This document shows positions 12,336 through 24,029 of a stretch of 64,000 nucleotides of DNA, one piece after another. Both the position numbers and the translations under genes were made by a program. Source of the DNA: Ixodes scapularis (lineage: Eukaryota > Arthropoda > Arachnida > Ixodida > Ixodidae); NCBI RefSeq assembly GCF_016920785.2, contig NW_024609884.1:37057035-37121034 (forward strand), read 5' to 3'. The notes beneath the pieces were generated by a model. It was not told the origin of the DNA and did no database searches. It saw only the letters and a list, made by a program, of their open reading frames with translations. Positions within the stretch are counted from its first letter, which is position 1. The number at the start of each line of letters is the position of its first letter.

Positions 12336-13507
12336 TCGGCGACGAGCGGCGAATGCCCAAAAGGTTCCAACTCTTGCACGGTGGATGTATCGGGTATAGA
12401 AGAAAGCGGGGGCTGTGATATGTAGGCTCTTTATCATGTGAAATCTGTTTTTAACATCATAGGTAAGCAATCTTAGAGCATTTGCATAGCTTCATGTGGT
12501 CTCAACGAGCGAAGAAGTCTTGTTTCGCGCCCAAATCACCACGGTAACACACGACACAGCGGGCTGTGTGGTGAGTAGGCAGCAGTTTTGAGGTTCTGCC
12601 GCCAAATTTTAATGGAGTTTTCCATTAAGTCAGTGCTGGACCGCTGCTAGCCCGAGGTCTGTAACGTACATCACGCAGTAGTGATACAGGAAAGCGTGAC
12701 GGTACGATGCTCATCCAGATTGAAACGGGAAGGGGTGGGGATTGAGCCCAGCACCACTGGCTTCGGCAGCGCGAACGTTCGTTCCATGTGCTCCAAGCTA
12801 AGACGCGCCAATCAAGTGAGTGAAGTGACAACCAGTGTATAGTCAATACGTGACAAGCAGTACGGTAGCGTACGCGCACGTAGGAAACATGATACAGTAA
12901 TATGATGAGAGAATGTTATGGCGAGCTAGAGGCACGTCTTACAGTAGCAGTCGATAAAGATTTTTTGACATATACGCATATAATGTACCTTTTTCTCGTT
13001 TCATCGGGGAAAAGGAGCTCTCCGTGGCTTCGGCTTGTGGGGAAAGTTGGAAGGTATTCCGCGCTAGCTTGCGTTTGCCGCTGTTCCGACGCCCAGAGAA
13101 CTATTCTGCGGCATAATGATCCTACGAACATCGCAATTTGCGTTCATTCAATCCTTCAAACTGTTGCATCAATTATCGCAATATCTAACTTATCTCGCAC
13201 AGCCTAGTACAAGAGGTCGGAGTAAAACCCTTTCTACTGATCCGCGACAGCTACAGAAGTCGCCGCTTGGGGTTTTTTTCACCCTCCGGGATACGAAAAA
13301 AAGCTGTTTTACAGTTTCCTGCCGGTTAATTATTGCACCCGAAAATCTAGCACCCTGGCATCTGGGTCTTTTTCAGACGCTCAAAATGTTGTAAAAGCAA
13401 CAATGCAACAACGCCAACTCTCCGCTGCAAAGACTGAAACCTTTTGCGAAAGCGCGGGAAACTTTTTCCCATGTGATCACCGTGCGTCTATAGGAACTCA
13501 AATATCA
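12336..13507. other. Gene-free sequence
   Basis: No supportable gene. Open frames of about 100 codons (12902-13207 plus strand, 12625-12879 minus strand) show no recognisable domain or conserved motif. Confidence 0.4.
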
Positions 13508-13548
13508 ATCAATGGCGCTGCTCTGCTCCATACGGGAGAATATACAGT
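13508..13548 (+). repeat. Dispersed repeat fragment, inverted copy
   Basis: CTCTGCTCCATACGGGAG followed by TACAGTGGCGCT is the reverse complement of 11771-11805 with a handful of changes. Confidence 0.55.
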
Positions 13549-14265
13549 GGCGCTAGTTGGATGGAGGGAAGTATGGCGCACGTGGTGTTGCGCGTTGCCC
13601 CACACACAAGCAGAAAGCCGCCTTCGGGGGCCAGCAATATTTTTTTTTTCATAAGTTTGATTACAAATAAACATATATATGTATGTTTTTTCCTTTTTAT
13701 TTAGCGAAGCACCTTTCTCAATAGGTGCCGAAAAATCGGTAAATTGGCCACAACCTTCATTTATTTTTCTCTCTTTCGCACTTATCACCAAAATATAAAC
13801 ACAAAAAGTTATAATATCTAAATTCAAAATAAATTCCGAAACCCCCCTGCCGATTTAGGAAACAAAAATTAATAAACATTGAAAACTTGGAACTCTGGTT
13901 ATAAAAGCGTGGATTATATTTTCGGAAAGTCGTAAGCGTTGAGTATATTTTCAAATTGTGTCCGCGCATCGGCTATCATAACATTCAATATTTTTGAGCT
14001 AATCCCCATTCATTTCTACGTGTCTCGAAAGTGTTAAACGGCTAGCGGGAAAAAAATATCGCCTTTTCTTAAAGTGAGACATGCCTGTTGTTTAAAGTAA
14101 GGATTAAAGAAAAATTAGTTCAAGGACCGGCTTTATCTCGTCCAAGAAGCAACAACAAAAATATGCATGCTGTTTTTCAGTGTCCTACACAACATAAGAA
14201 AACAACGTTTGTTGAACTTTTGCAAGGAGAGTGCCGATGCATGCTCATCCCCACAATTTGTTTGA
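13549..14265. other. AT-rich gene-free sequence
   Basis: No gene or structured repeat supported. Confidence 0.4.
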
Positions 14266-14340
14266 AACCGGGATCGAACCTTATAAACCCAAAAATAACA
14301 GATAAGACATGTTGGATTACTAGCTTAGCTACTTATCTCG
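14266..14340 (-). repeat. tRNA-derived SINE-like head or pseudo-tRNA
   Basis: Read on the minus strand, TAGCTAAGCTAG resembles an RNA polymerase III A box, and about 50 bases later GGTTCGATCCC matches the B box consensus closely. The expected T stem does not pair well and no acceptor stem is evident, so this is not a functional tRNA. The spacing and boxes suggest the promoter head of a tRNA-derived SINE or a decayed tRNA copy. Confidence 0.45.
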
Positions 14341-14524
14341 AGTAGACAGAGCGTCGTCGTGTTTAGTGATCTTTATTTTTGCCCCATGAAGGCTTCACAT
14401 ATTTGAGGTTGATCCAAAGCAACCCTTAAGTATTTCTCGAGTATTTCAGGACAGTAAAGACGGTCCTTTAATGAGTTGCTAAAGCTGTTGTGGGCGTTTA
14501 GGTCTTATTATTATTTATCCTTGT

Positions 14525-14701
14525 TATAGACCTTTCCAACAAACGCCTTCTGCGAGCTGCCATCTTTTCTTACTGGACTGTTAAACACCTTCTGAGCACG
14601 CGCAATAGCGCCTCTTCCGAAAAAATCGTACGCCGCGCCTGCGTAACAGTCCAGTGACTCAACATTTTTCGCCTGGGCGATAAGCGATGGAAAGGTCTAT
14701 A
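14525..14701. mobile_element. 177-bp MITE with 14-bp terminal repeats
   Basis: TATAGACCTTTCCA at 14525-14538 is perfectly inverted at 14688-14701 (TGGAAAGGTCTATA). A second inner inverted repeat pairs ACTGGACTGTT (14572-14582) with AACAGTCCAGT (14645-14655). Size and structure fit a miniature inverted-repeat transposable element. TA at the outer edge could be part of a TA target duplication, but this cannot be separated from the repeat. Confidence 0.8.
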
Positions 14702-16080
14702 GGACGAACTGGTGTGTTTAGTAGATATGTGTGAAGAGGAAGCGGACGCTCAGGGGGTATTTGTAATTTTGTGTATGGTTGGCGATAGAGCTTTTAAATG
14801 CTTCGTCATATTATGTCCAAAGAATCTTTGGCATGACTGGTCATTCTTGAAATGCGATAGTGTTAAAGCTGAAGGAAACAAAGGATTAGTTTTAAGTTTT
14901 TTTTTTTTTTTTTTTTTCAGCTGAAATATTTAAATTATAATTAAAGTTATAACGCTCGATGTCCGGGCGATGTTCTTCGTTGCACCACACGACAATCCAT
15001 TTATTGTCATAATATAAACACTGAGACAATAAAGAGAAACATAACGAACATTTATTTTCACGTTTTATTTCTACGTGTTTCAGGGTTTAGATTATGGCGT
15101 TTCCTAAGCAGCTCGTCCGTACATTTTACCTTGCCGTTTGTTGTTTCTCACTGACGAAGTAAATCCCCTTAGAGACGCAACAAAACGCTTCAAAATTTCG
15201 GGCTAGCGCCTTCGTTTCAATTTCTTTTTTTTTCTTTTTTTTTAACAAATATGCTGCTGGCGACTTCTGTTAAAGCTTTCCTCACCTATTTTTATAACGT
15301 TACGCAGAGGCTGGGAATATTTGGCGCGCTCTCAAATAAAGGGCTGCGCATAACTGCGCATATATAATGTTCTTATACAAAGCTGAAAGAGCTTCAAATA
15401 TATGTGAGGGGGCGTCTAAACAGGTAGAGCCTCGAATTATGTGTCTGCACCAAAACTGCCAGCCGCCGGCGACCAAAAGTGTGAGGGTGTGAAAGGAGAT
15501 CGGAAAACAGTTGGTCGGAGTCTCTGTCAAGTTCTGCATTCTACTTGAGGCTCATCCTCCGGGGCGGTAGGAGGGAATCTGGAAAACGCGGCATCCTCTC
15601 GCCCCTCACGCTGCACACGAGTCCCTTTCACCAGTGGCACAAAAGACGGCGCCCGTGATTAACACTGCGGGGGCCTTTTGGCGTCTATTCGCGTGCGTCT
15701 GTGTGCGTTGGCGACGCCAAGAGGAAGAAAACGCGCGTCCAAGGTGGCTGGTGCCCCTCGCCCGAGTGGCAAGGACTAACAACTTTATCAGGTAACTTCT
15801 TTCTGGCGCTGCGCCGTTGCGTTGGCGGCTCGCTATCTGCGCTCTGTCGCCGCTCTCTTTTAATGTTCTTTATCTGCCGCTTTATTGTTGCCATTGTGCA
15901 GTTCCTTTATTTCTCGGCAGAGACGCCGCCGTCTTTCGGTTGGCGTCTCGCAGCGAGCTTTCTTTCCCGCGGTGTGTTTGTAGAGCAGGAACGCCATTAA
16001 GGGTATCCGATTTACAAGTTCTAGGTGGTCTTGGAGAGCTGGGTAATGAATGCGGTTACGGAGGCGCCTCGCAATATGCG
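14702..16080. other. Gene-free sequence, GC-rich at 15.55-15.98 kb
   Basis: No supportable gene. The 15550-15980 interval is CpG-richer and open on both strands, again without a domain. A long T run lies at about 14900-14917. Confidence 0.4.
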
Positions 16081-16122
16081 CCCCCCCCCCCCCCCCCCAA
16101 TCGTTCTCTCTCTCTCTCTCGC
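16081..16122 (+). repeat. Poly(C) run then CT repeat
   Basis: Eighteen C at 16081-16098, a short AATCG linker, then a (CT)n tract to about 16122. Confidence 0.95.
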
Positions 16123-16519
16123 TTTCTTCTTTTTTCTTATTTCCTGCTCCTTCCCTTTTTTGTGGCTTCAATATTATTATTTTTAGTATTAATATTATTG
16201 GATTGCGTGCGGTGTAACTATTATAAATTGAATAAAAATAAATATATTGCGCCAATCTTTCGCCGGACGGATAGTGAAGACCTGGGAGGTGCAAAAACGA
16301 AGTAGGGGAATTCTATTGGTGCTTCGCTTCTATGAAAATTCTTTTGGAGATAAGAACTTAAAACTTCAGAAAATCAAGTAATACATGAAGTGTTTCATTT
16401 AAACCAAAAAAAAAAAATATTTGAGAGCTTGCGAACAGAAATGACAAAGTTCTAAAAAATACAAGCATTCCAAATCTTTCTTTTTTTTTTTCTCTCTCTC
16501 TTTTTTCTTGCCCTATCTT
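16123..16519. other. AT-rich gene-free sequence
   Basis: No gene seen; T-rich low complexity at 16480-16506. Confidence 0.4.
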
Positions 16520-17040
16520 GCATTCTTCGATAGACCGGGCTCCGGGTCCGGCGACCTCAGACTCAAGCGGTCGCGCGAGGCCCGATATTTGCAATACGGC
16601 ACCAAATTGTGTTGCTATCGGGCCTTCCGCAGTGGCCTGGTCATTTGGCCCGGGAATCGGTCAGACTGGGCATTGCGCGCCTGGCCGGGCCGTCCCTGGG
16701 ACTGTTATTGCCACTGCCTGCGACTCCCTTCCTCCGCCCTGGTGGCAGTGGACGTAAACGCAGCTGTTTCGCGGCTCCAAATTGACTGTTTGACCGCGAC
16801 ATGTCGCCCAGGGGGCTTTCTGCCACATCACCCTCCCTGTCGGTCTGCCCCCCCTCTCTCCCTTCCCTGTGCAACCTTCAGCCCCTACGCGTGTTCCTAA
16901 CGGTGCCTCCCGAACTACTAGCCGTTTTCTGCTCGGTGGTTGTGCGATGCCGCTAGGGATGCTGCTGCCGTGGCCGGTGGCGAGCAATGCCCATTTGGCT
17001 GTGCCTGTGACAACCCGTACCCTTTTTCTTTTTTTATGGA
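16520..17040. promoter_or_regulatory. GC-rich block, candidate regulatory DNA
   Basis: A sharply bounded GC-rich block with no repeat structure and no believable reading frame (both strands stay open). It contains dense short motifs such as a CAGCTG E-box near 16761, GTAAACG just before it and CAAATTGACTGTTTGAC near 16780. The composition resembles an evolutionarily constrained non-coding block. This is inference only; no conservation data are available here. Confidence 0.25.
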
Positions 17041-17459
17041 GAAAGCGACTGGAGATTAAACTTGTGATGTGCATCTTTCTTACAGTTTGACTTTACTCCG
17101 TACCAACAGAGAGGAAAGTAATCAATAAACGCATTTGCATTTTGGAATTTGGCGGGATCGAATTTACTCGGACTTGCGTTTAAAAATAAGGATCCAGCTG
17201 AACATCCTTATCTAATTTGTTTAAAGCGGTGGGTCAGTTTTTGTAGTACGCTGTCCACGTCGTAAAAAGCTGCGATCGCAACCGAGTAGTTCAGAAAAAT
17301 CTTTGGACTGCGCGAAAACATCCATGAAAGTCTCATTGAAAAGTACGCTTTTGCGGCACAGGTATTCCGCTTGATGGTATACCGAAAGAAAATGAAATGA
17401 AGGGCATCGATATATTGGCACTCTCTTTAGCGAGACAAGCGCAATAAATGGGCAAATGC
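17041..17459. other. Gene-free sequence
   Basis: No supportable gene or repeat. Confidence 0.4.
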
Positions 17460-17856
17460 GAAATAAAGAGGAGATGGAAAGCTATTTTATTTCGGTGACG
17501 CTTTAATGGGCTTTTCGATAGCCTCATAAAAACAAAGCAGAGGCGCCGGTACAATAAGGACGAAAGAATCACCTTTACTGAAATAAGCGAAGTTTAGCTG
17601 TGTTTACCTGTATTTTGCGTTCGTTTATAGTCAAAAGAAAGTACAAATGAAAAATATTACGTGTTACAGGAAAAAGGATGAAAGCGGGAATTAAACAATG
17701 TTTCGGGCGAAAAAAACGTATCGAGTGGTGGTAAAAAAGGGCACGAACAACACGTAGAGAACAACCGGAGGGCGATGTCAGAACTGCGATTCCGAGTAAA
17801 CAGGTCGAACGAGCCAAGAAATCCAACGAGTCAAAAGATCAAATATTAATTCCCTA

Positions 17857-17943
17857 GACTCACTGGATCCTTTGACTCGTTTCACTTCTCAACTCGTCGT
17901 GATTCTTTGAACCCGTTGGACCTCTTGACTCGTTGGACCCCTT
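17857..17943. repeat. Degenerate ~18-bp minisatellite
   Basis: About five imperfect repeats of a unit like GACTCGTTGGACCTCTT. The array is bracketed by a short direct repeat (AAATATTAATTC near 17840 and CAATATTAATCT near 18007). Confidence 0.7.
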
Positions 17944-18270
17944 AGTCCACATTGGGTCTGTAGGCTCAGGTCGCAACAAGTAAAAAGTCCAGCGAGTCGA
18001 GACATCCAATATTAATCTTTCAACTCCACCTTCAAAGAAGCAGCTTATATAGGCTTCCCAGAAATATTCCCGGAGCAAGCAGCGCAATCCACGAAAGCCA
18101 AGAAGCCAAATAAATATAACCTATAAAACCCCCGATGCATCGCAAAACTCGTCCAACTAATAAAAACAAAAGGCAGTATTGCCCCCTTTCAAAAAAAAAC
18201 GCCTTAGAACAAATTTACAGTGCATGGTACTGACGGGAAAAATACCAAGGCTGTAAAAAAAAAAGGGTTT

Positions 18271-18298
18271 GGGGGGGGGGGGGGGGGGTACGGGGGGG
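18271..18298 (+). repeat. Poly(G) run
   Basis: Eighteen G, then TAC, then a further seven G. Confidence 0.95.
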
Positions 18299-19260
18299 TG
18301 GCAATTCAAAGGAAGGAAGCCAAAGCGTAGAACACGTGGAAAACAATAAGAAAAAAAAAACTTTGAATAATCACAACAATATGAATTAATCAGTAAATAA
18401 TAATAAAAAAAAAAAAAGTTTTTAAAAGGAAGTTTAGCGTTGAGGTCGTGGGAGAATGTTGTACTGAGATTGAAAATGAGACGGTTTTCTTTTCTTCTCC
18501 GCTCCCGGGAAGAGAAGAACGCTCACCGTATAAGACAGACGCGCATATCCAGTTCGCTATGGCTGGGGACAAGAAATTGGACGTAGACGTGTGCGGACTG
18601 TTCAGAAAGAAGTTTTCCTCATATATTTAGGGTAACCATGCGACGGGGTTCGCAGAAACGTTCATGGAGAACGGCCTGTTTGTCTGTTTCATCGATGTAC
18701 AAAATGTTGGGTCAAGTAGTACATGAAATGCCGTAGATAATGTTGGCTGATATACAGGTGTGTTAGTCAAGAAACTTCGATGTAACGTTCTGTGAGGCAG
18801 TAAGGTGTTGACAAGTCGGGCATCTTGGAGTACGACCTGTCGCAGTCATTGACATGAATTCTCTCGTACCGTATTTTACATCCCCCTTACCTTTCGTCCT
18901 CAGATGTGTTGACTCTTCCTGGTTCTCTAACCAGTCGTCGTACACCCTCTGCTGACATCGTCCTCCGGTTGTTTTTTACGTGTCTCTGGTACCTCTCTTA
19001 CCATCACTCGACAAAAAGCGTTCGCTCGGAACGTCGCTGTATTCCCCTCGTCCCTTTTTATGTGGCACATAATATTTTTGTACTTCCTTCTCTTGAATTC
19101 ATAGTGCCGGCAGCACGCTCAGTTTTTGATTATAAAAAGAGTAATAACTCCATCAAAATATTTTTTCGGGACGACTTGCTGTACTATGATTGAAATGGCT
19201 AGAATTGGTTTTCCTTCTCGGATATGCTGCACTGCGCGACTCACTTAGCGCAAACCCGAA

Positions 19261-19979
19261 ATTTCAAATTTTTCGTATTTTGTACACAGACAACTTAGTG
19301 CCGAACTCCACTTGACCGTTTATGTTGGTACCCCGTGTAAATACCGTGTCACCACGCTAGTAGTTCTCATGGCGCCCTTTCAATCTGTGATGACTTGCTT
19401 ATTCGTGCTGTGTCGCGCTCCGTACGCCTGACGCGAGTAAACACAAAGTTGCGCGACGGACGTCTGATCGTTAACCAGATTTGTAAGACACTATAATCGC
19501 GTAAGAGAACGACCCACTTACGGAAAGGTTTTTTTTGTACGGAAGAGCTCGTGCATATGTGGGGCAACTCGCGTTCGGGCGATACGTGGTGTCGTATAGG
19601 ATAGTCCTGGTTATAGCAGTCGTTTCGTACGATGCGCTCTGATTCAAGCTAAGTTCCTCAAACCCGTTTTTTTTTTTTTTTTTCCCCCTCGCGCGGTTTG
19701 TTTTAGAGTCTTGGTATGGTCCCCGGGGGTATTTCTAAACGGGGCTCCGTCGAGACAAGTGGAATCCTATATCGTCAACGACGGATTTCTTTTTTTTTTT
19801 TTTTAAATGGACTCGTGATCTTTCGCGTAATGCCAAGTCGAGCGAAAAAAAAAAAAACATAAGGAAATAATATTATGTTTTTATCAGAGTTAAAATTAGG
19901 GGGACCCGGAAAAACTTGCGTGAATCTTTCGTAAACGAAGTTGCGAAACATAAGGGACGAAGCGCCCACCATGTTTCGG
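19261..19979. other. Gene-free sequence
   Basis: No supportable gene. T runs occur at about 19667-19683 and 19789-19804. Confidence 0.4.
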
Positions 19980-21140
19980 CACGCCCCCGCGTGACCACGT
20001 GCTCGCCTCTGTTTACAAAAGACGTGGGAGAACCAGGGTCCCGGCAGCAGACGCTCTCTTGCGCGGCACTTGGCCGAGAGCTTCGGCAGACGGGAATTTC
20101 AGCCCCGCGAGGGAAAAGAAACTGCCTTTGTTTTTTTTTCCTTTTTTTTGGTGTGCCGGGGGTTTGGAGCCGGGAGGCGAGAGAGGGCGGTGAAGATTGG
20201 GAAGGATGCGGAGACAAGGCGCAGAGAGCCGGATGACGTCATCCGTAAAGGCAAAAAGAGAGAGGAAATGTGAGGGTCGAGGGATTGGGGGAGAGACAGG
20301 CGTGACGTGCGTCTGTCTGCCAGCCCGGCAGCCGGAGTGTTCAAGAGGATGGAGAGGAAGGCGGCGGCGGCAGGGGGGGCATCCGAGACTCCCCAAAAAA
20401 GAAAAACACCGCAATTTTTCCACATTTCTCCCCAAAAAGAGGAGATGAAAACAGAGGGAAAAAAACGAGGGGGGAAATATATAGCGCCAGAACGACAAGC
20501 GAGCAGCTCTACGACTTGCTTCGAAAAACGGGGACCGTATATTAGAAAGGAGACGTAGCGGGTCCGGGTTTTGTGCCAGTGTTGTCGCTTTTATTCGTCT
20601 TCTCTTTTGCCACCGCTCTTTGATTCACATATGTGTGTATAGTTGGCCGTGTGTTCCGGGGACGGTGCTCGTATCCGTGGGGGGATGCATGCCGTCTCTT
20701 GCGCCCCTGAAGTGCTCATTCGCGCCCGTGTCCTTGCGTGTGCGTCTCGGACGCGCTTCCAGTTGTTCGAACCCGTTTTCTGTCCAAAGGTTTGGCGTGC
20801 GCTGAGGTTAGGGCCCCACGTTCATAAGGCAGTCCGGCATTGTAAGGCTGCGAACTCGAGTAGCGAACATGGATAAAAAGAGAATGAGAGTGGAAAGCCC
20901 GAGACGCGGCAAGAAGGAAAAAGAGAGCTGGGAAACAGAAAAGGAACCCGGACGAACAAGCGCTGAACGTGGCCGAAAGAGCAGCGAAGACGCGGAAGGG
21001 AAAGAAATTAAAAGATCGATGACTAATTTTCCCGACTAGGGGGCATTCGAAGGCTGTCTGAAGAGGCCGGAGGATGACGAGGAGGACGATGGTAAAAGGA
21101 GAAGGGGAGCCCGAGAATGGAGAGGAAGATGTACGCCATT
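19980..21140. promoter_or_regulatory. CpG- and purine-rich block with CRE palindrome
   Basis: GC-rich block containing a perfect 14-base palindrome GGATGACGTCATCC at 20231-20244 with a CRE/ATF core TGACGTCA (20234-20241) and a TATA-like AAATATATAG near 20476. The second half (about 20870-21130) is strikingly purine-rich on the plus strand. This could be a promoter with a 5' exon or a regulatory island. Long frames on both strands are composition effects. Confidence 0.3.
20869..21039 (+). CDS. Small charged open frame, doubtful
   Basis: A 56-codon frame starts at ATG 20869 in GCGAACATGG context (A at -3, G at +4) and ends at TAG 21037. The peptide is rich in Lys, Arg, Glu and Ser with a basic patch (PRRGKKEKE) and no hydrophobic core. 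A second basic-acidic open stretch continues in a different frame at about 21043-21150 (LKRPEDDEEDDGKRRR). Purine bias alone could produce both. No family is recognised. Confidence 0.15.
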   Translation: MDKKRMRVESPRRGKKEKESWETEKEPGRTSAERGRKSSEDAEGKEIKRSMTNFPD

Positions 21141-22233
21141 GGCACTCTAAAGTGTTGGATTGGTCGGACTCTCTCGAGTGAACTGGGGGAAACGGGCAGT
21201 GGCGCGCGCCGCTCCGCCTACCGTCAAAATTTTAACTCTCCCTCCTCTCTGCGCCGGCTTTCTTTAATCCTGCTTTTGTTTTAAACGGGAGGCAGAACTT
21301 TGCCTCTTCGGCTTTTATTTCTTCGGAAACTCGTCGACGAGGAACGGAAGAGAGCCCAGTCCTTCACAAAACGGAATAAGAAATTTTAGAAAGAGAGTAA
21401 AGTGTGTCCTCGGAAAGGGAAATGACGAGAACGGGGAAAAAAAATCAATATATCAAGCTGTCGGGCCGGCCGTGCACTTTGGCACTGGCGGAGTGTCCGA
21501 CTGGGAGCTTGTCGCCTGGACTTACACCGGAAGTTGGCTGCTTTAACGGACAGGCACTTACGGCCGTATTTCGGATAAGGTTTGTGCCAAAATGCTGATT
21601 GCTAGGGTTAATATTCTCTCTTTAATAGTCTGTAGATATGAAGATTGCAAAGTATTCTGTAACCTTGCTGTTTGTGTGCCATAACTGGTAAAGCCTCATA
21701 AAAGAACAAAACAAAAAAAGAACAGGCATTGTAAGTTCTGTTGTTTTGTGTGTGTGTGTTTTCAATGTCGAGATGCAACAATTTTGCGCTACAAATAGCT
21801 CAGAGTGCCTTACTTAATTTACTCGGTTGACAGTCAAGTCAGTGACGTCGTTAAATCGCACACACTGACCGCTGCCAGGTCAAAACAACCTAGAAGGTTA
21901 AAAAAAAAAAATCCTTGCGATTACACGTTTTCGCTGTTTTTGAAATTCCAACCTTGTGAAGCCATCAATCATGCCAGCATGAACGAGACGGGAACTTTGA
22001 AATGCCTTTGTCATCGTCGTACAGCTCTGTGTAGAGTATTTGTCATGCCCTGATATATTAGGCAGCGTTTGTTGCTAAAACTGGCTGAGTAATGTTTCTG
22101 AAAAACGCGTTCCCATTTTTTTTTTCTTTTTGCTCAGTATTTGCTACACACTTTTGAATTTAAAAAAAAAAATCCAGAAGTCCAGATTTAAACTAGACTT
22201 CCCAAAGGACTGTGCACGACCTGAATCAATTAG
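21141..22233. other. Gene-free sequence
   Basis: No supportable gene. A short GT tract lies near 21748-21759. Confidence 0.4.
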
Positions 22234-22622
22234 ACTACACTTCGTCTCACCCTACGATGGACTAAACGCAAAAGCTACGAACCGCCAGATCCAATCATGA
22301 GCCACTTAGAAATTGCGTGGTATTGCGCTTCGATGCACGTATCAGTGCCCGCGTCTCGGATCACTGATAGGGATGGGCGGACAGTGGTTCGAATCGAATA
22401 GAAGTGAGTGACTCAACAATTTTACATTGCAAAAAAAGCCATGGCCTACAAGCTGTTTGCAGTTTAGAGGTTATAGAAGTGATCCAGCGTTTTGGGGTTC
22501 GGAGCCACTATTCGTCCACCCTAATCAATGCTAGGCATGTGATAGCTTAGCGTAAAACGTGATTGGACCTGGCGGCCCGTGGCTTTGGCTTTTAGTCCAT
22601 CGTAGGATGAGACAGAGTATAG
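22234..22622. mobile_element. Foldback element, 65-bp arms
   Basis: Arms 22234-22298 and 22558-22622 are inverted copies, including the exact block CCTACGATGGACTAAA near 22250 and TTTAGTCCATCGTAGG near 22592, with a few mismatches elsewhere. The loop is about 260 bases and has no recognisable coding. Confidence 0.75.
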
Positions 22623-24005
22623 TCCCGACATCAAGGGTCTGTACGTCGTGAAACTGGAAACAAAAACTTTTTTTTACGTAATTATTTTCCTTCAGAATAA
22701 TATAGTTTGTGCATTTTGGCTAATTGATTTCTAACTTAGCATAAAAAAATGCACCGACGGTTATTGTCCCGCTCGACATATCCCGAATGAAAGCAAATAT
22801 GTACCTGTCTTAAATTCCGTGCAATCACTTTCCATTCAAAAAAGCAAGCCTTTCGTCATTCAAAGTTCTTTCTTTAAAAGTCAGTATGTCCGCCTCTGCA
22901 CGAAATAAGATAACTTCGGTAATATTTGTTAGGAAAGATCCCGGAAAGAGAGATACTAAACTAATTAAACCCAAACATTTTTTGTTGTTGTCTCTGTTTG
23001 TAGGAGCGCATTACCCGAGATTTTACACCTTTGTTGGCATAATAAAACCTTGTTACAGGTGTTTATTGGGGCGTGAAACACTTTTTTTTTGGGGGGAGAG
23101 GGAGAACCGAAAAAGAAAAAAAAGACGTAATTATGGTTGAAAACATTTGCATCGACAATGGAGTAATCAAGTTTAGTGTCTAGTGCGTCTTCGGAAGTAA
23201 ACAGAAGACACTCGAGCGTTTCTCTGGATGTTCCTCGTTTATTGAATTGATACAATTCAAAATAATCAGGTTTATTTTGCGGTTTAGAGTGATTCGTTTG
23301 ACTCTGAACCATCCAAAGCTCTTGCGGGTCACCAGCTAAAGGGCGGGTGACCTGAGGGCTCTTACAACGAATGTAGTTTAAACATAATCATGGTGAAACC
23401 TCTCCGTCCAGTTACACACCATATAGATCCTGGACGTCACTGACTGGCCAAGGGCGTCTCTCGTTTCCAATCTTTGCGAGCAGCGTTTCAACGCCGTCGA
23501 ATATCGTAATTCAATCGGTTTTGGCGCTTAATTCCTTCGGTACATTCGCCTATACGTACAGCGACGCCAGTGCCACGTCGTACAAAGTCTGCATGCCTGA
23601 AGCCGGCAGAAGCCCCCCCGACGTGCGCACGACGTCTCAGTTCGCTGACGCTCGTTCTTGAGGGCGCATAATTGCCTCCTCGTGCCGGAGTGCCCAGATT
23701 GGGTGAAGACGCCCCCGAAGAATACGCGCAGAGCGCGCGAGGGAAACCTTAAGGAAGAGAAGCCAAAGCCAAGCCGAGGCTTGGAGGGATTTCGGTGCGC
23801 AACAAATGACGGCCAAAAAGCGCTCAAAATGAAAGGGGATCCTGCTTTGCGCCCCTAATTGGCTACAAGGACATGGGCGCACGATATCGCTAAGGAAATC
23901 GTCTCTTGAGCTCCTCATTGCGAGCAATCAGAGCAATTGGCAATTTCTCGGCGTCTTCTTCACGCCACCCTCCCTCGTCGCGGCAGGCCTCGTTGCCCGT
24001 TGCAT
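22623..24005. other. Gene-free sequence
   Basis: No supportable gene. The 23540-23900 part is GC-richer and open on both strands. Confidence 0.4.
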
Positions 24006-24029
24006 GGGGGGGGGGGGGGGGGGGGGGGG
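24006..24029 (+). repeat. Poly(G) run, 24 bases
   Basis: Uninterrupted G run inside GC-rich sequence. Confidence 0.95.

Larger units (their letters stand above)
17460..19260. repeat. Foldback with arms at 17.5-17.8 and 18.9-19.2 kb
   Basis: Reading 17640-17810 in reverse complement matches 18930-19110: CATCGYCCTCCGGTTGTT, TACCAYCACTCGA and ACGTAATATTTTTC/CACATAATATTTTTG line up in order. Similarity becomes weaker outward to about 17460 and 19260. The arms enclose about 1.1 kb that includes a minisatellite and a poly(G) run. The paired open frames (17575-17826 minus, 18906-19193 plus) are similar to each other only because of this inverted repeat. Confidence 0.65.

Noticed and set aside
14266..14340. 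Functional tRNA gene on the minus strand
   Set aside because: Only the A- and B-box-like motifs are present; T stem pairing fails and there is no acceptor stem.
22380..22405. GGTTCGAATCG as a tRNA B box
   Set aside because: It reads on as TTCGAATCGAATAG with no A box or stems; it looks like simple AT/CG repeat sequence.
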